Below, piece by piece: positions 13,830 to 22,298 of a stretch of 45,776 nucleotides of DNA. The DNA comes from an uncultured Oscillospiraceae bacterium (GTDB lineage: Bacteria > Bacillota > Clostridia > Oscillospirales > Oscillospiraceae), in the NCBI GenBank assembly GCA_910589085.1, contig CAJUSG010000013.1:1-45776 (forward strand). Reading direction: 5' to 3'. The translations under genes were made by a program, and so were the position numbers. The notes below the pieces were generated by a model that was not told the origin of the DNA, ran no database searches, and saw nothing but the letters and a program-made list of their open reading frames with translations. The first letter of the stretch is position 1. Each line of letters opens with the position of its first letter.

Positions 13830-14783
13830 TTATACCACCTGGTGCTGGAGCGGTCTGTTCTCCCCCCGGGCGGCCACATTCTGGGCGCAGATCAGGCTCA
13901 CCGCGCCGATGGCCTCCTTGGAGTACATACCAATATGGGGTGTGACAATCACGTTGTCCAGGGTGAGCAGGGGGTTGTCCGCCGCCATAGGCTCCACCTC
14001 AGACACATCCATAGCCGCGCCGGCGATATGGCCGGTCACCAGAGCCTCATACAGGGCCCGCTCACTGACGATACCGCCCCGGGCGCAGTTGATGATATAG
14101 GCCCCCTGGCGCATACGTGTCAGCTCCCGGTCGGCGATCATCCCCCGCGTCTCGTCGTTGAGGGGCAGGTGGAGGGAGAGGAAGTCGCATCCGGTGAGCA
14201 CCTCCTCCTGGCCGCACAGGGTCACGTACTCCTGGAACTCCTGGGGCAGCTCCTTCACATAGGGGTCATAGGCCAGCACCTGCATACCGAAGCCTCTGGC
14301 CCGCCGGGCCACGTTTTTGGCGATGGCCCCAAACCCCATCAGGCCCAGAGTCTTGCCGCACACATCCACGCCGATGGCGGTCTGCCACTTGCCCTCGTGG
14401 ACCCACCGGTTTGTGCTGACAATATTCCGGGCCACCGCCAGCATCAGGCCGAAGGTCAAATCGGCCACCGCATTGGAGTTGGTGCCCGGGACATTGCACA
14501 CCGCAATTCCCAGCTCCTTGGCCTTGTCCAGGTGAATGTTGTCCAGGCCCGCCCCGTGCTTGCAGATGATCTTCAGCCTGGAGCAGCGCTCCATCACCGC
14601 CTCGGGAAACTCGTGGGCGCCGATAATCAGGGCGTCGTAGTCCGGAATCATGGCCTCAAATTCCGTCTGGTCAAAGTCCTTCCCCTTCAGGGTGACCTCG
14701 TAGCCTGCCTCCTTCAGGATATTCAGCGGCTCGTCGCTGATTTTTCCGAAGGAACGGGAGGTAATCAACACCTTTTTATCCAT
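13830..14783 (-). CDS. D-2-hydroxyacid dehydrogenase, SerA-like
   Basis: 317 residues from ATG 14783 (AAGGAG 7 bases upstream). D-isomer-specific 2-hydroxyacid dehydrogenase fold: nucleotide-binding LGLMGFGAIAKNVA, catalytic Arg in NCARGGIVSE, Glu in MDVSEVEP and His in VTPHIGMYS. No ACT or regulatory domain, unlike biosynthetic SerA. It is the last gene of aldolase-kinase-dehydrogenase, overlapping dgoK by 8 bases, so it probably reduces or oxidises a sugar-acid-derived 2-oxoacid (for example a glyoxylate, hydroxypyruvate or tartronate-type product). Exact substrate unknown. Confidence 0.85.
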   Translation of the reverse strand: MDKKVLITSRSFGKISDEPLNILKEAGYEVTLKGKDFDQTEFEAMIPDYDALIIGAHEFPEAVMERCSRLKIICKHGAGLDNIHLDKAKELGIAVCNVPGTNSNAVADLTFGLMLAVARNIVSTNRWVHEGKWQTAIGVDVCGKTLGLMGFGAIAKNVARRARGFGMQVLAYDPYVKELPQEFQEYVTLCGQEEVLTGCDFLSLHLPLNDETRGMIADRELTRMRQGAYIINCARGGIVSERALYEALVTGHIAGAAMDVSEVEPMAADNPLLTLDNVIVTPHIGMYSKEAIGAVSLICAQNVAARGENRPLQHQVV

Positions 14784-15771
14784 GGTCTGCTCCTTTCGCA
14801 CCAATAATTTTCTTCAGGCCGCTGACAGCGTAGCTCTTGGACTCAGAGATGGGCATCCAGAGCACCCGGTCAATAAAGGGGCTGTCCTCAAACAGGGCGG
14901 CAAAAAGCTGATACATAAACTCGTTTGACACCATCACCACTGTGCGGCACTTGGGCCAGAGGTTTTCGCAATAGTACTCCAGAGACTCCCGGACGCCCCC
15001 CATAATGACCCCCTCACCGTAGGAGAAGCGCTGCTGGGGCGTCCCCTGGTCGAACAGGCGCATGGCGTGGCAGATGTACAGCGCCCGGTTAAAGCCGAAC
15101 CGCTTCAGGTTCTGATAGCCCTGGCGCACCATTTCGGTGTCCAGTGCGCTGCCGTCGGAGGCAAGCACCGGAGAGAGGATGGTGTCCTTCTGGATGGCGT
15201 AAAACAGCTCCCCGGTAAAGTTGGAGATAATCCCGGTAATCTCCTCCCCCTGAACATAGGTGACGTGGGTGTGGGAGCCGGGGAAAATCATGGCGGCATC
15301 CTGTACGTCATCCATTGCCTTCAGCTCTTCCAGCGCGCCGATAATCTCGATCTCCTCCCCCCTCATATTGTTGACGAAGGAGAAGTCGTCGCTCAGCGTC
15401 TTGAGCCCGGGGACCAGGATGATCTCCCGGTGAAAGCAGGTGTCCTCCCGGAAGGGATACAGGCTGTCCGCGAATTTTTTCACCGTCAGGGGCAGGGGCA
15501 GGTGGGGAACCTCCTTCAGGCCATAGGGCGAGGTAATCATGCCGGAGGCGTAGATGGCGGAAATATTCTCCTCCCCCAGACCGTTCTCTGCCAGCACCTG
15601 GTCGTGGAGCGCCTTCATGCCCTCAATCAGGACCCGGTTGCTGCCGGCAATGGCGGAATCCTTGGAGCCCACAGCCTTTTTGGCCACATACCGGACCTGA
15701 AAGTCCCGGTCGAGCAGATAGGCCCGGGTGTTGGAGGTGCCGGAATCAAAATAGAGCAAATAGTTGTCCAA
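14776..15771 (-). CDS. dgoK: 2-dehydro-3-deoxygalactonokinase
   Basis: 331 residues. DgoK family landmarks: N-terminal phosphate loop YLLYFDSGTSNTRAYLLD, internal NNMRGEEIEIIGAL (the family's MRGEE motif), FPGSHTHVTYVQGEEI and the C-terminal SYGEGVIMGG. It phosphorylates 2-keto-3-deoxygalactonate to the 6-phosphate for cleavage by the adjacent aldolase. It overlaps the dehydrogenase downstream and follows the aldolase by about 20 bases. Kinase for the related gluconate epimer is possible, as some homologues are loose in specificity. Confidence 0.88.
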   Translation of the reverse strand: MDNYLLYFDSGTSNTRAYLLDRDFQVRYVAKKAVGSKDSAIAGSNRVLIEGMKALHDQVLAENGLGEENISAIYASGMITSPYGLKEVPHLPLPLTVKKFADSLYPFREDTCFHREIILVPGLKTLSDDFSFVNNMRGEEIEIIGALEELKAMDDVQDAAMIFPGSHTHVTYVQGEEITGIISNFTGELFYAIQKDTILSPVLASDGSALDTEMVRQGYQNLKRFGFNRALYICHAMRLFDQGTPQQRFSYGEGVIMGGVRESLEYYCENLWPKCRTVVMVSNEFMYQLFAALFEDSPFIDRVLWMPISESKSYAVSGLKKIIGAKGADHG

Positions 15772-15792
15772 CTTCCGTTCCTCCCTGCCGTC

Positions 15793-16443
15793 TCAGCCCC
15801 GCAGGGCCGCCACATAGGCCTGGGCGGTCGCGGTAATCTCGTCAAATTTACCCTCGTCCACCAGCTTGGCGCTCACCAGGCTGCCGCCTACGCCCACGCC
15901 CACGGCGCCGGCCTTGATAAACTCCGCGCAGTTGTCCACGTTCACATTGCCCACGGCGGTGACGGGGATGTGCTTCAGAGGCGCCTTAACCGCCTTGATG
16001 TAGGCCGCGCCCAGCAGGCCGGCGGGGAACAGCTTGACGATATCTGCGCCGCACTTGTAGGCGAAGGCCGCCTCGGTGGGGGTCATGGCCCCGGGGATGG
16101 ACACCTTGTCCAGCCGCTTGGTCTCCCGGATGACCTCCTCGTCCACGTTGGGGGAGATCATATACTCCGCCCCGGCCTCGGCGGCCTGACGGACCTGCTC
16201 CACCGACATGACGGTGCCGGCGCCAACGCACACCTTATCCCCCAGCCCCTCCTTAATGGTCCGGATGGCGGCCAGGGTATCTCTGGCCTTCTCCTCGCTG
16301 GACTGGTCAAAGGTGACCTCAATGCAGTTGACGCCGCCCTTCTCCAGCGCGGCGGCCAGCCCCAGAATCTTGGTGCTGGGAATCCCCCGCACAATGGCTA
16401 CAATCTTGCCCTCAATAATTTTGTTCAGCACAGTTTGAGACAT
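15793..16443 (-). CDS. KDPG/KDPGal-type aldolase (first copy)
   Basis: 216 residues, class I aldolase barrel of the Eda/DgoA family: Glu in GVNCIEVTFDQS, GAGTVMSVEQVRQAAEAGAEYMISP, Schiff-base Lys in ADIVKLFPAGLLG and the phosphate-binding loop VGVGGSLV. It splits 2-keto-3-deoxy-6-phospho sugar acids into pyruvate and glyceraldehyde 3-phosphate. Placed before dgoK, so galactonate-derived KDPGal is the likely substrate here, in contrast to the second copy at 32271 with a different neighbourhood. Confidence 0.92.
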   Translation of the reverse strand: MSQTVLNKIIEGKIVAIVRGIPSTKILGLAAALEKGGVNCIEVTFDQSSEEKARDTLAAIRTIKEGLGDKVCVGAGTVMSVEQVRQAAEAGAEYMISPNVDEEVIRETKRLDKVSIPGAMTPTEAAFAYKCGADIVKLFPAGLLGAAYIKAVKAPLKHIPVTAVGNVNVDNCAEFIKAGAVGVGVGGSLVSAKLVDEGKFDEITATAQAYVAALRG

Positions 16444-16511
16444 ATGAATACCCTCTTTCCTGATTTTTCTGCATTTTGGGGTGACAAGCCCGGATTTCCC
16501 GCCGGTCTGTC

Positions 16512-16540
16512 TTGTATTGTTTTCTTTTTTCTGTTATGCT
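16512..16540 (+). promoter_or_regulatory. Candidate promoter of the first GntR gene
   Basis: TTGTAT (16512-16517), 17 bases, TATGCT (16535-16540). A moderate match lying in the 174-base divergent gap between the aldolase and gntR; TTGTATTGT is shared with the -10 area at 28769-28777. Confidence 0.45.
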
Positions 16541-16617
16541 TGGCTCAGGGCTTCTTCTCCAAGCGGGAGAACGCCCCTCAGCCATGGCAATCAGAACAGC
16601 TTATGTCGGAGGTAATT

Positions 16618-17310
16618 ATGGAAAAGGTCCCCACAAAAGAAACCCTGTCAGAGCGCGTCTGTCAGTGCATCCGCCGGGATATCATCACCGGCCATCTGAA
16701 GGCCGGATCGACCATCAACATCCAGCATCTCTGCGACCGGTATGAGACCAGTGAAACTCCCATCCGGCTGGCCCTGAACCGGCTGGCCACAGAAAACATC
16801 GTCGAGCACTCCCCCCGCCAGCGAGTGCGGGTGAAGGAGCTGAACATCAACCTGTGTGAGGAGACCTTCGACCTTCGGATGCTGCTGGAGTGCTACTGCA
16901 TCCCCTACGTCATCATGACGCTGGGCACCAATGAGTCCATCCGTCTGCGCTTTCAGAAGAACGTGGTCGAAAACCTGGAGATCGTTCAGCGGCTGGGGCC
17001 GGACGATACCATCGACGACTACCTCATCAACTACGACTACGACATGGAATTTCACCAGATGCTCATCAAGTGCGCGGGGAACCAGCTGCTGGTCAACTTG
17101 TATGAATATCTCAACCCTTTTTTGTATGTGAATTACGTATTCAACAAGCAGTCCAAGGAGCGGCTGCTCAACGGCATCCAGGAGCACGAACGAATCCTGC
17201 GCTGTCTGCTGGAGGGAGATGAGGAGCAGGCCAGGCAGGCCCTGACCACCCACCTCCTCAATTCCAAGCAGGTCATCATCTCCATCCTGAAGATTGACAG
17301 CATCCTCTGA
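16618..17310 (+). CDS. GntR/FCD family regulator (first)
   Basis: 230 residues from ATG 16618 with GGAGG 5 bases upstream (16608-16612). Winged helix 8-70: ITGHLKAGSTINIQHLCDRYETSETPIRLALNRLATENIVEHSP is the FadR-type reader head. FCD ligand domain 78-225, all helical, with metal-binding type residues in MEFHQMLIK and the C-terminal His region. It lies between the aldolase-dgoK unit and the LarA-dgoD unit, both leftward, and very likely controls the galactonate genes as DgoR does, with the sugar acid or its keto-deoxy product as ligand. Confidence 0.88.
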   Translation: MEKVPTKETLSERVCQCIRRDIITGHLKAGSTINIQHLCDRYETSETPIRLALNRLATENIVEHSPRQRVRVKELNINLCEETFDLRMLLECYCIPYVIMTLGTNESIRLRFQKNVVENLEIVQRLGPDDTIDDYLINYDYDMEFHQMLIKCAGNQLLVNLYEYLNPFLYVNYVFNKQSKERLLNGIQEHERILRCLLEGDEEQARQALTTHLLNSKQVIISILKIDSIL

Positions 17311-17319
17311 CCCTTCAGC

Positions 17320-18612
17320 TTACCAGAGATTTCCCTCTTCGTCAAAGGGCCAGTCGTGGGGCTCGCCCTGAATCTGGATATGCTCATTGGCCCGGGCCTC
17401 CTCCAGCATGGCCTGAGAAATCTCAATCTCCTCCAGCCGCATGGTGTCCTTGATATGGACAATGCGGGGATTCTCCCGGTCGATGTAGTTGCAGGTTTTC
17501 AGCGCGATCTGGATGCAGGCCCGGTCGGAGTGGGCAAACAGGGGAATCTTGGGGGTACACAGCACCGTAGAGGTCACCACATTGGGATAGGTGCAGTCCA
17601 CGTCAATCTTCTCAACCAGACGGCGGGTGGTCACGTCGGCCAGCCCCAGTCCGTTGCAGTTGCCGTGAGTCTCCTCGGTCAGGTCCAGCACCGCGATGTG
17701 CTGGACCTTTTTTTCGCTCTCCATGTAGGGGACAGCGAAGCGGCCTGTGATGTTGGGGTCCATGCCGTCCCCGCTGATATCCTTGCCCAGCCGGTCCACC
17801 ACCAGCACGTCGATGTCGTCGAAGAAGATGCGGCCCAGCCGCTCCTTGGAGCGGCGGAGAATATCCGGCTCCTTCTCGAAGATTTCCTCCTTCAGCAGTC
17901 CCTCCACGATGCAGGTCTGGTCGAAGGCGTTCTCCGCCACGGCCACCGCCCCCAGAATGTTTGTCTTGTCAAACACCACCCGGGCGATCATGGGCAGCAG
18001 GCGGCCCAGGTCGGAAAAGCCGTCCTGATGGACGTGCTCCGCCCCGTGCTGCTTTCCCAGGCCGATGACGGACATTTTTAAAATGCCGCTCTCGTAGGGC
18101 CCCCGGAAGGCGGTGTGGGCCTTCACCCGTCCGCAGAGGATGATTCCGTCGGCCTCATAGGCGTAGCGGTCCACAAAGACGGGCATCCCCTCCTCGGTCT
18201 CCCCCACCTGAACCACCTCCATGGTGGCCCGGATGGGGCAGTCCATCGTCTCCTCGGTCACTCCATAGCCCCGCAGGATCTCCCGCTGGCCCTCGGCCGT
18301 GGCACCTCCGTGGCTGCCCATGGCCGGGAACACAAAGGGCTGGCCGCCGCAGCTCTTCACAAAGTCAACGATGGCCCGGGTAATCACGGCAATGTTGCAC
18401 ACGCCCCGGCTGCCGCAGGTAATGGCCACCGACATCCCCGGCCTGATCCGGCCGCGCATGGGCTCCAGCTCCGTCCGCACCAGCTCAGGAAGGTCGGCCG
18501 GGTCAATGTGGCTGTGGTCCAGCAGCTGCCGCACCGTTACCATCTTGGGCAGCACGGTGGAATCGGCCAGTCTGGTCACCACATTTCCCTCTTTTACTGT
18601 ATTGAGTGCCAT
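17320..18612 (-). CDS. LarA-family (DUF2088) nickel-pincer-type isomerase
   Basis: 430 residues. N-terminal LarA-like Rossmann region with RPGMSVAITCGSRGVCN and PAMGSHGGATAEGQ, then a helical region with RVKAHTAFRG, GILKMSVIGLGKQHGAEHVH: the His and Lys spaced like the residues that hold the Ni-pincer nucleotide in LarA. C-terminal domain 250-430. LarA homologues racemise or epimerise 2-hydroxyacids by hydride transfer at C2. Last gene of the dgoD block, so a C2 epimerisation of an aldonate is a reasonable hypothesis. No larB/C/E cofactor genes are in the window. It may be a diverged non-racemase member. Confidence 0.72.
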   Translation of the reverse strand: MALNTVKEGNVVTRLADSTVLPKMVTVRQLLDHSHIDPADLPELVRTELEPMRGRIRPGMSVAITCGSRGVCNIAVITRAIVDFVKSCGGQPFVFPAMGSHGGATAEGQREILRGYGVTEETMDCPIRATMEVVQVGETEEGMPVFVDRYAYEADGIILCGRVKAHTAFRGPYESGILKMSVIGLGKQHGAEHVHQDGFSDLGRLLPMIARVVFDKTNILGAVAVAENAFDQTCIVEGLLKEEIFEKEPDILRRSKERLGRIFFDDIDVLVVDRLGKDISGDGMDPNITGRFAVPYMESEKKVQHIAVLDLTEETHGNCNGLGLADVTTRRLVEKIDVDCTYPNVVTSTVLCTPKIPLFAHSDRACIQIALKTCNYIDRENPRIVHIKDTMRLEEIEISQAMLEEARANEHIQIQGEPHDWPFDEEGNLW

Positions 18613-18629
18613 AGTTCAACCCCCAGTTA

Positions 18630-20126
18630 TTACAAAATTACGCCGTCCTTGAAAATCATAATTTCCCGGTCGCCGTTCTTCTCATTTTTGGTCTGTCTGC
18701 GGCCAGAGGCCACATCCAGCACCAGCTGCCACAGCTCCCGGGCAGCCGGCTCCACCGCCCCGTGCTCCAGCACCCGGCCGGCGTTAAAGTCCATCCAGTT
18801 TTCCTTTCTCTGGAAGAGGGTGCTGTTGGAGGCAATTTTAATGGTGGGCGCCGCCGTCCCCAGGGGATTGCCCCGTCCGGTGGTGAACAGAATCACCTGG
18901 GCGTGGCCAGACAGCAGATTGGTGACGGACACGCTGTCGTTGCCCGGCCCGATCATCAGATTCAGCCCCGACCTTTCACAGCTCTGCCCCATGGCCAGGG
19001 TGTCCACCACCGGGGCCTTTCCCCCCTTCTGAATACAGCCCAGCGACTTCTCCTCCAGGGTGGTGATGCCGCCCCGCTTGTTGCCGGGGGAGGGATTCTC
19101 ATAGATGGGCTGCTGGTGGCGCAGATAGTACTCCTTAAAGGAGTTAATCATACCCACCACCTTGTCAAAGGTCTCCCGGCTGTCTGCCCGGTCCATCAGT
19201 TGCTGCTCTGCGCCGAACATCTCCGGCACCTCGGTGAGCACGGCGGCCCCCCCCAGTCCGGCGACGAATTCAGCGATATGGCCGCACAGGGGGTTGGCGG
19301 TGATTCCAGAAAAGGCATCCGATCCGCCGCACTTAAAGCCCAGGGTCAGGCTGGACACCGGCAGCTCCTCCCGCCTGTCCTCCGCCATCACGGCGGCGAT
19401 CTCGGCCATCAGGGCCAGCCCCGCCTCCACCTCGTCCCCCTCCACGTCCTGGGTCACCAGGGTTCGGATGCGCCGGGAATCATAGTCTCCCAGGGCGGGC
19501 AGGAAGTGCTCCAGATCGTTGTTCTCACAGCCCAGGCTCACCAGCAGTACGCCGCCGGCATTCGGGTGCTTTACAATGCTGGCCAGGATTCGCTGTGTCG
19601 TCTCGAAGTCGTCCCCCAGCTGGGAGCAGCCGGCGTTGTGGGGGAAGGCAAATACTCCGTCCCCCGCCCTCAGGCCCCTCTCCCGGGCGGCCCGGGCCAT
19701 GCGCTCCACGGTATTGTTCACGCAGGAGACGGTGGGAATGATCCAAAGCTCATTCCGGGTCCCTGCCTCCCCGTTTGCCCTGGGGTAGCCCAGGAAGGTC
19801 CCCGGCAGTCCGGCACAGTCCGCCGGAGCGGGGGCCGCCGGCCGGTAGGTGTATTCCAGCAGTCCCTCCAGATTTGTCTTCATGTTGTGGCTGTGCAGCC
19901 ACTCCCCCGCCTGGACCGCCCGGGTGACATGCCCGATTGGACAGCCGTATTTCACCACCACGGCCCCTGAAGCCAGGTCCTCCAGGGCCATTTTATGTCC
20001 AAAGGGGATATCCTCCCGCACCTGGTACGTCCTTCCGGCCAGGACCGCCTCCTCCCCCGGGGACAGGGCGTCCAGGGCCACCGCGGCGTTGTCCCGGCTG
20101 TCAATTTGAATCAGCTTTTGTCTCAT
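18630..20126 (-). CDS. uxaA: UxaA-type altronate/aldarate dehydratase
   Basis: 498 residues from ATG 20126 (GGAG upstream); the longer open frame into the dgoD end lacks support. N-terminal SAF domain (1-95) with DNAAVALDALSPGE and FGHKMAL, then the large catalytic domain with RNELWIIPTVSCVNN, HNAGCSQLG, VSLGCENND, GFKCGGSDAFSGITANP and GNPLGTAAPTIKIASN. Full-length fused form as in UxaA (altronate) and GarD. It removes water from D-altronate or a related acid to give a 2-keto-3-deoxy acid. The conserved Cys/His residues point to iron dependence. Confidence 0.9.
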   Translation of the reverse strand: MRQKLIQIDSRDNAAVALDALSPGEEAVLAGRTYQVREDIPFGHKMALEDLASGAVVVKYGCPIGHVTRAVQAGEWLHSHNMKTNLEGLLEYTYRPAAPAPADCAGLPGTFLGYPRANGEAGTRNELWIIPTVSCVNNTVERMARAARERGLRAGDGVFAFPHNAGCSQLGDDFETTQRILASIVKHPNAGGVLLVSLGCENNDLEHFLPALGDYDSRRIRTLVTQDVEGDEVEAGLALMAEIAAVMAEDRREELPVSSLTLGFKCGGSDAFSGITANPLCGHIAEFVAGLGGAAVLTEVPEMFGAEQQLMDRADSRETFDKVVGMINSFKEYYLRHQQPIYENPSPGNKRGGITTLEEKSLGCIQKGGKAPVVDTLAMGQSCERSGLNLMIGPGNDSVSVTNLLSGHAQVILFTTGRGNPLGTAAPTIKIASNSTLFQRKENWMDFNAGRVLEHGAVEPAARELWQLVLDVASGRRQTKNEKNGDREIMIFKDGVIL

Positions 20127-20130
20127 GGCT

Positions 20131-21279
20131 CTACCACTCCGCCACCGAGCCGTCTCTGTGCCGCCACACCGGATTCTTCCAGCTGTGGGGCTCAGCGCTC
20201 TCCTCCAGCACCAGGGCCTCGTTGACCTCCACGCCCAGACCGGGGCGCTTGGGCAGGTCCACAAAGCCGTCGTGGAAGGTCAGGTCCTCCTTGTTGAGGA
20301 TGTAGTCCAGGGGCTCGTGGAACTCGTTGTAGTGGATGCCCATGCTCTGCTCCTGGATGAAGGCGTTGTAGCAGGTGGCGTCGGCCTGGAGGCAGGCGCT
20401 GAGGGCAATGGGACCCAGGGGGCAGTGGGGGGCCAGAGCGATATCATAGGCCTCCGCCATAGCGGCGATTTTCTTCACCTCGGTGATGCCTCCGGCGTGG
20501 GACAGGTCGGGCTGGATGATATCCACCCCTCCCGCCTGGAAGAGCCGCTTGAAGTCGTAGCGGGAGAACAGGCGCTCGCCGGTGGCGATGGGCACGTTGC
20601 AGGCAGCGGCAATCTCCTTAAAGTCCTCCATGTTCTCACACAGGACGGGCTCCTCCAAAAACATGGGGTCGAACTCCTCCAGCTTCTTGGCCAAAATCTT
20701 GGCCATGGGCTTGTGCACCCGGCCATGGAAGTCCACCGCGATGCCGAAGTATTTGCCCACCGCCTCCCGGATGGAGGCCACCCGCTCCAGCACCTCGTCG
20801 ATCTTCTCATAGCTGTCCACAAACTGCAGCTCCTCGGTGCCGTTCATCTTGATGGCGGTAAAGCCGGCGGCCTGACGCTCCTTGGCCGCCTGGGCCACGT
20901 CGCTGGGCCGGTCGCCGCCAATCCAGGAGTACACCCGCATCCTGTCCCGGCAGGGGCCGCCCATCAGCTGGTAGACCGGGGCGTTGAAGTGCTTCCCCTT
21001 GATATCCCAGAGCGCCTGGTCGATGCCGGAGATGGCGCTCATCAGGATGGGACCGCCCCGGTAGAAGCCGGCCCGATAGAGGGTGCTCCAGATATCCTCG
21101 ATCCGCATGGGGTCGGCGCCAATCAGATAGTCGCGCATCTCCTCTACGCAGGCCAGAACGGTGGCGGCCTTGCCCTCGATGACGGCCTCGCCCCAGCCGG
21201 TAAGGCCGTCGCTGGTCTCCACCTTCACAAACCCCCAGCGGGGCCGGACCAGATAGGTGCTGATATTGGTAATGGTCAT
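20131..21279 (-). CDS. dgoD: D-galactonate dehydratase
   Basis: 382 residues, enolase superfamily, very close along its length to Escherichia coli DgoD as I recall it: the start TITNISTYLV, YRAGFYRGGPILMSAISGIDQALWDIKGK, the metal ligand run DFHG...EEPV...GERLFSRYDFK, LQPDLSHAGGITE-like segment, catalytic His in LAPHCPLGPIAL and the C-terminal WRHRDGSVAEW. It converts D-galactonate to 2-keto-3-deoxygalactonate, the first step of the De Ley-Doudoroff route. Downstream kinase and aldolase are in the next leftward unit. Confidence 0.95.
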   Translation of the reverse strand: MTITNISTYLVRPRWGFVKVETSDGLTGWGEAVIEGKAATVLACVEEMRDYLIGADPMRIEDIWSTLYRAGFYRGGPILMSAISGIDQALWDIKGKHFNAPVYQLMGGPCRDRMRVYSWIGGDRPSDVAQAAKERQAAGFTAIKMNGTEELQFVDSYEKIDEVLERVASIREAVGKYFGIAVDFHGRVHKPMAKILAKKLEEFDPMFLEEPVLCENMEDFKEIAAACNVPIATGERLFSRYDFKRLFQAGGVDIIQPDLSHAGGITEVKKIAAMAEAYDIALAPHCPLGPIALSACLQADATCYNAFIQEQSMGIHYNEFHEPLDYILNKEDLTFHDGFVDLPKRPGLGVEVNEALVLEESAEPHSWKNPVWRHRDGSVAEW

Positions 21280-21302
21280 ACTTATTCCTCCTTATAAAAT
21301 AC

Positions 21303-22217
21303 TCACAGCCCCACAATCAACACCCACAGGGGCAGAGCCGCCGCCATGGCCAGCATGGTCTGCACCATCAGGTTGGCGGCATATTCGGGGGCACAGTCGT
21401 AGTCCGCTGCCACAATGGCGGTCATGGCCCCGCTGGGCAGGGCGGCAATTATGGTGCTGATCCGAACAATCAGCGGCTCCACCCCCAGCAGGCTCATCAC
21501 CCCAAACACCACGGCGGGCACCGCCGCCATCCGCAGCAGCGTGGGCAAATACAGCTCCCTGTCCCGCAGAATCTTACAGATTCCCGACTGGGCCAGGCTG
21601 CAGCCTATGATAATCATCGACAGGGGCATGGTCAGGGCGCCGATGGCCGAGAAAGTGCTGTTCAGCGGCTCCGGAATCCGGACCTGGAGGAAATACATCA
21701 CCAGGGCCAGCACCGACACCAGGGCAATCCGGTTGGAGAACAGGGACCGGACGCTCACCTGTCCCCGCTCCCCCAGGTAGGCCATCCCCCAGGTGTAGAA
21801 CAGCACGTTGTAGATCATGCTGAACATAATGGCGCACAGCAGTCCTATGTTGCCATACAGCTCCTGGAGGATGGGATAGCCCACAAAGGTGATATTGCAG
21901 AACACCACCGAGGAGACAAACACCCGGCGCTTGGCCTCCTCCAGTCCCAGCCGTCTGCTCAGAAGGGCGGCGGCCGGGATGGTCAGCAGAAAATACAGCA
22001 CCCCAAAGATCCCGGTGAGGGCAATGGCCCGGGCCGCCTCCAGGGAAAATTCCTGCTGTGAGGACATGATAACGGTGAAGTACACCACCAGCTTCATCAG
22101 AATATTGGTGGCGCTCTTCTGGTCCTGGGCGGTCAGCACTCCCCGGCGGCGCAGCACATAGGCCGCAGCCACCACAAAGAACACCTTGAACATAAGATTA
22201 AACAGGATCTGTGCCAT
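21303..22217 (-). CDS. AEC family transporter
   Basis: 304 residues from ATG 22217 (GAGGAG upstream). Ten hydrophobic segments in two five-helix halves; Asn/Pro-containing helices VFCNITFVGYPILQ and the C-terminal PSGAMTAIVAADY are typical of auxin-efflux-carrier-like proteins, which carry carboxylates such as malate. In a unit that already has a TRAP importer, it may export a side product or act as an alternative carrier. The direction cannot be judged from sequence. Confidence 0.85.
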   Translation of the reverse strand: MAQILFNLMFKVFFVVAAAYVLRRRGVLTAQDQKSATNILMKLVVYFTVIMSSQQEFSLEAARAIALTGIFGVLYFLLTIPAAALLSRRLGLEEAKRRVFVSSVVFCNITFVGYPILQELYGNIGLLCAIMFSMIYNVLFYTWGMAYLGERGQVSVRSLFSNRIALVSVLALVMYFLQVRIPEPLNSTFSAIGALTMPLSMIIIGCSLAQSGICKILRDRELYLPTLLRMAAVPAVVFGVMSLLGVEPLIVRISTIIAALPSGAMTAIVAADYDCAPEYAANLMVQTMLAMAAALPLWVLIVGL

Positions 22218-22298
22218 GGGGCGTCGCTCCTCTGACTTTGAAAATTCCGCCCATTGCGCCGAACAGGCAGCCCACGGGGGATACCTGTTCGACATAGA

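Noticed and set aside
15067..17310. Very long plus-strand frame covering dgoK and the aldolase
   Set aside because: GC-rich shadow of the minus-strand genes; only its last part from 16618 (GntR) is real.
20127..20264. N-terminal extension of the UxaA-type dehydratase
   Set aside because: The extension is Trp/Arg/Ser-rich shadow sequence of dgoD; the SAF domain starts properly from the ATG at 20126.
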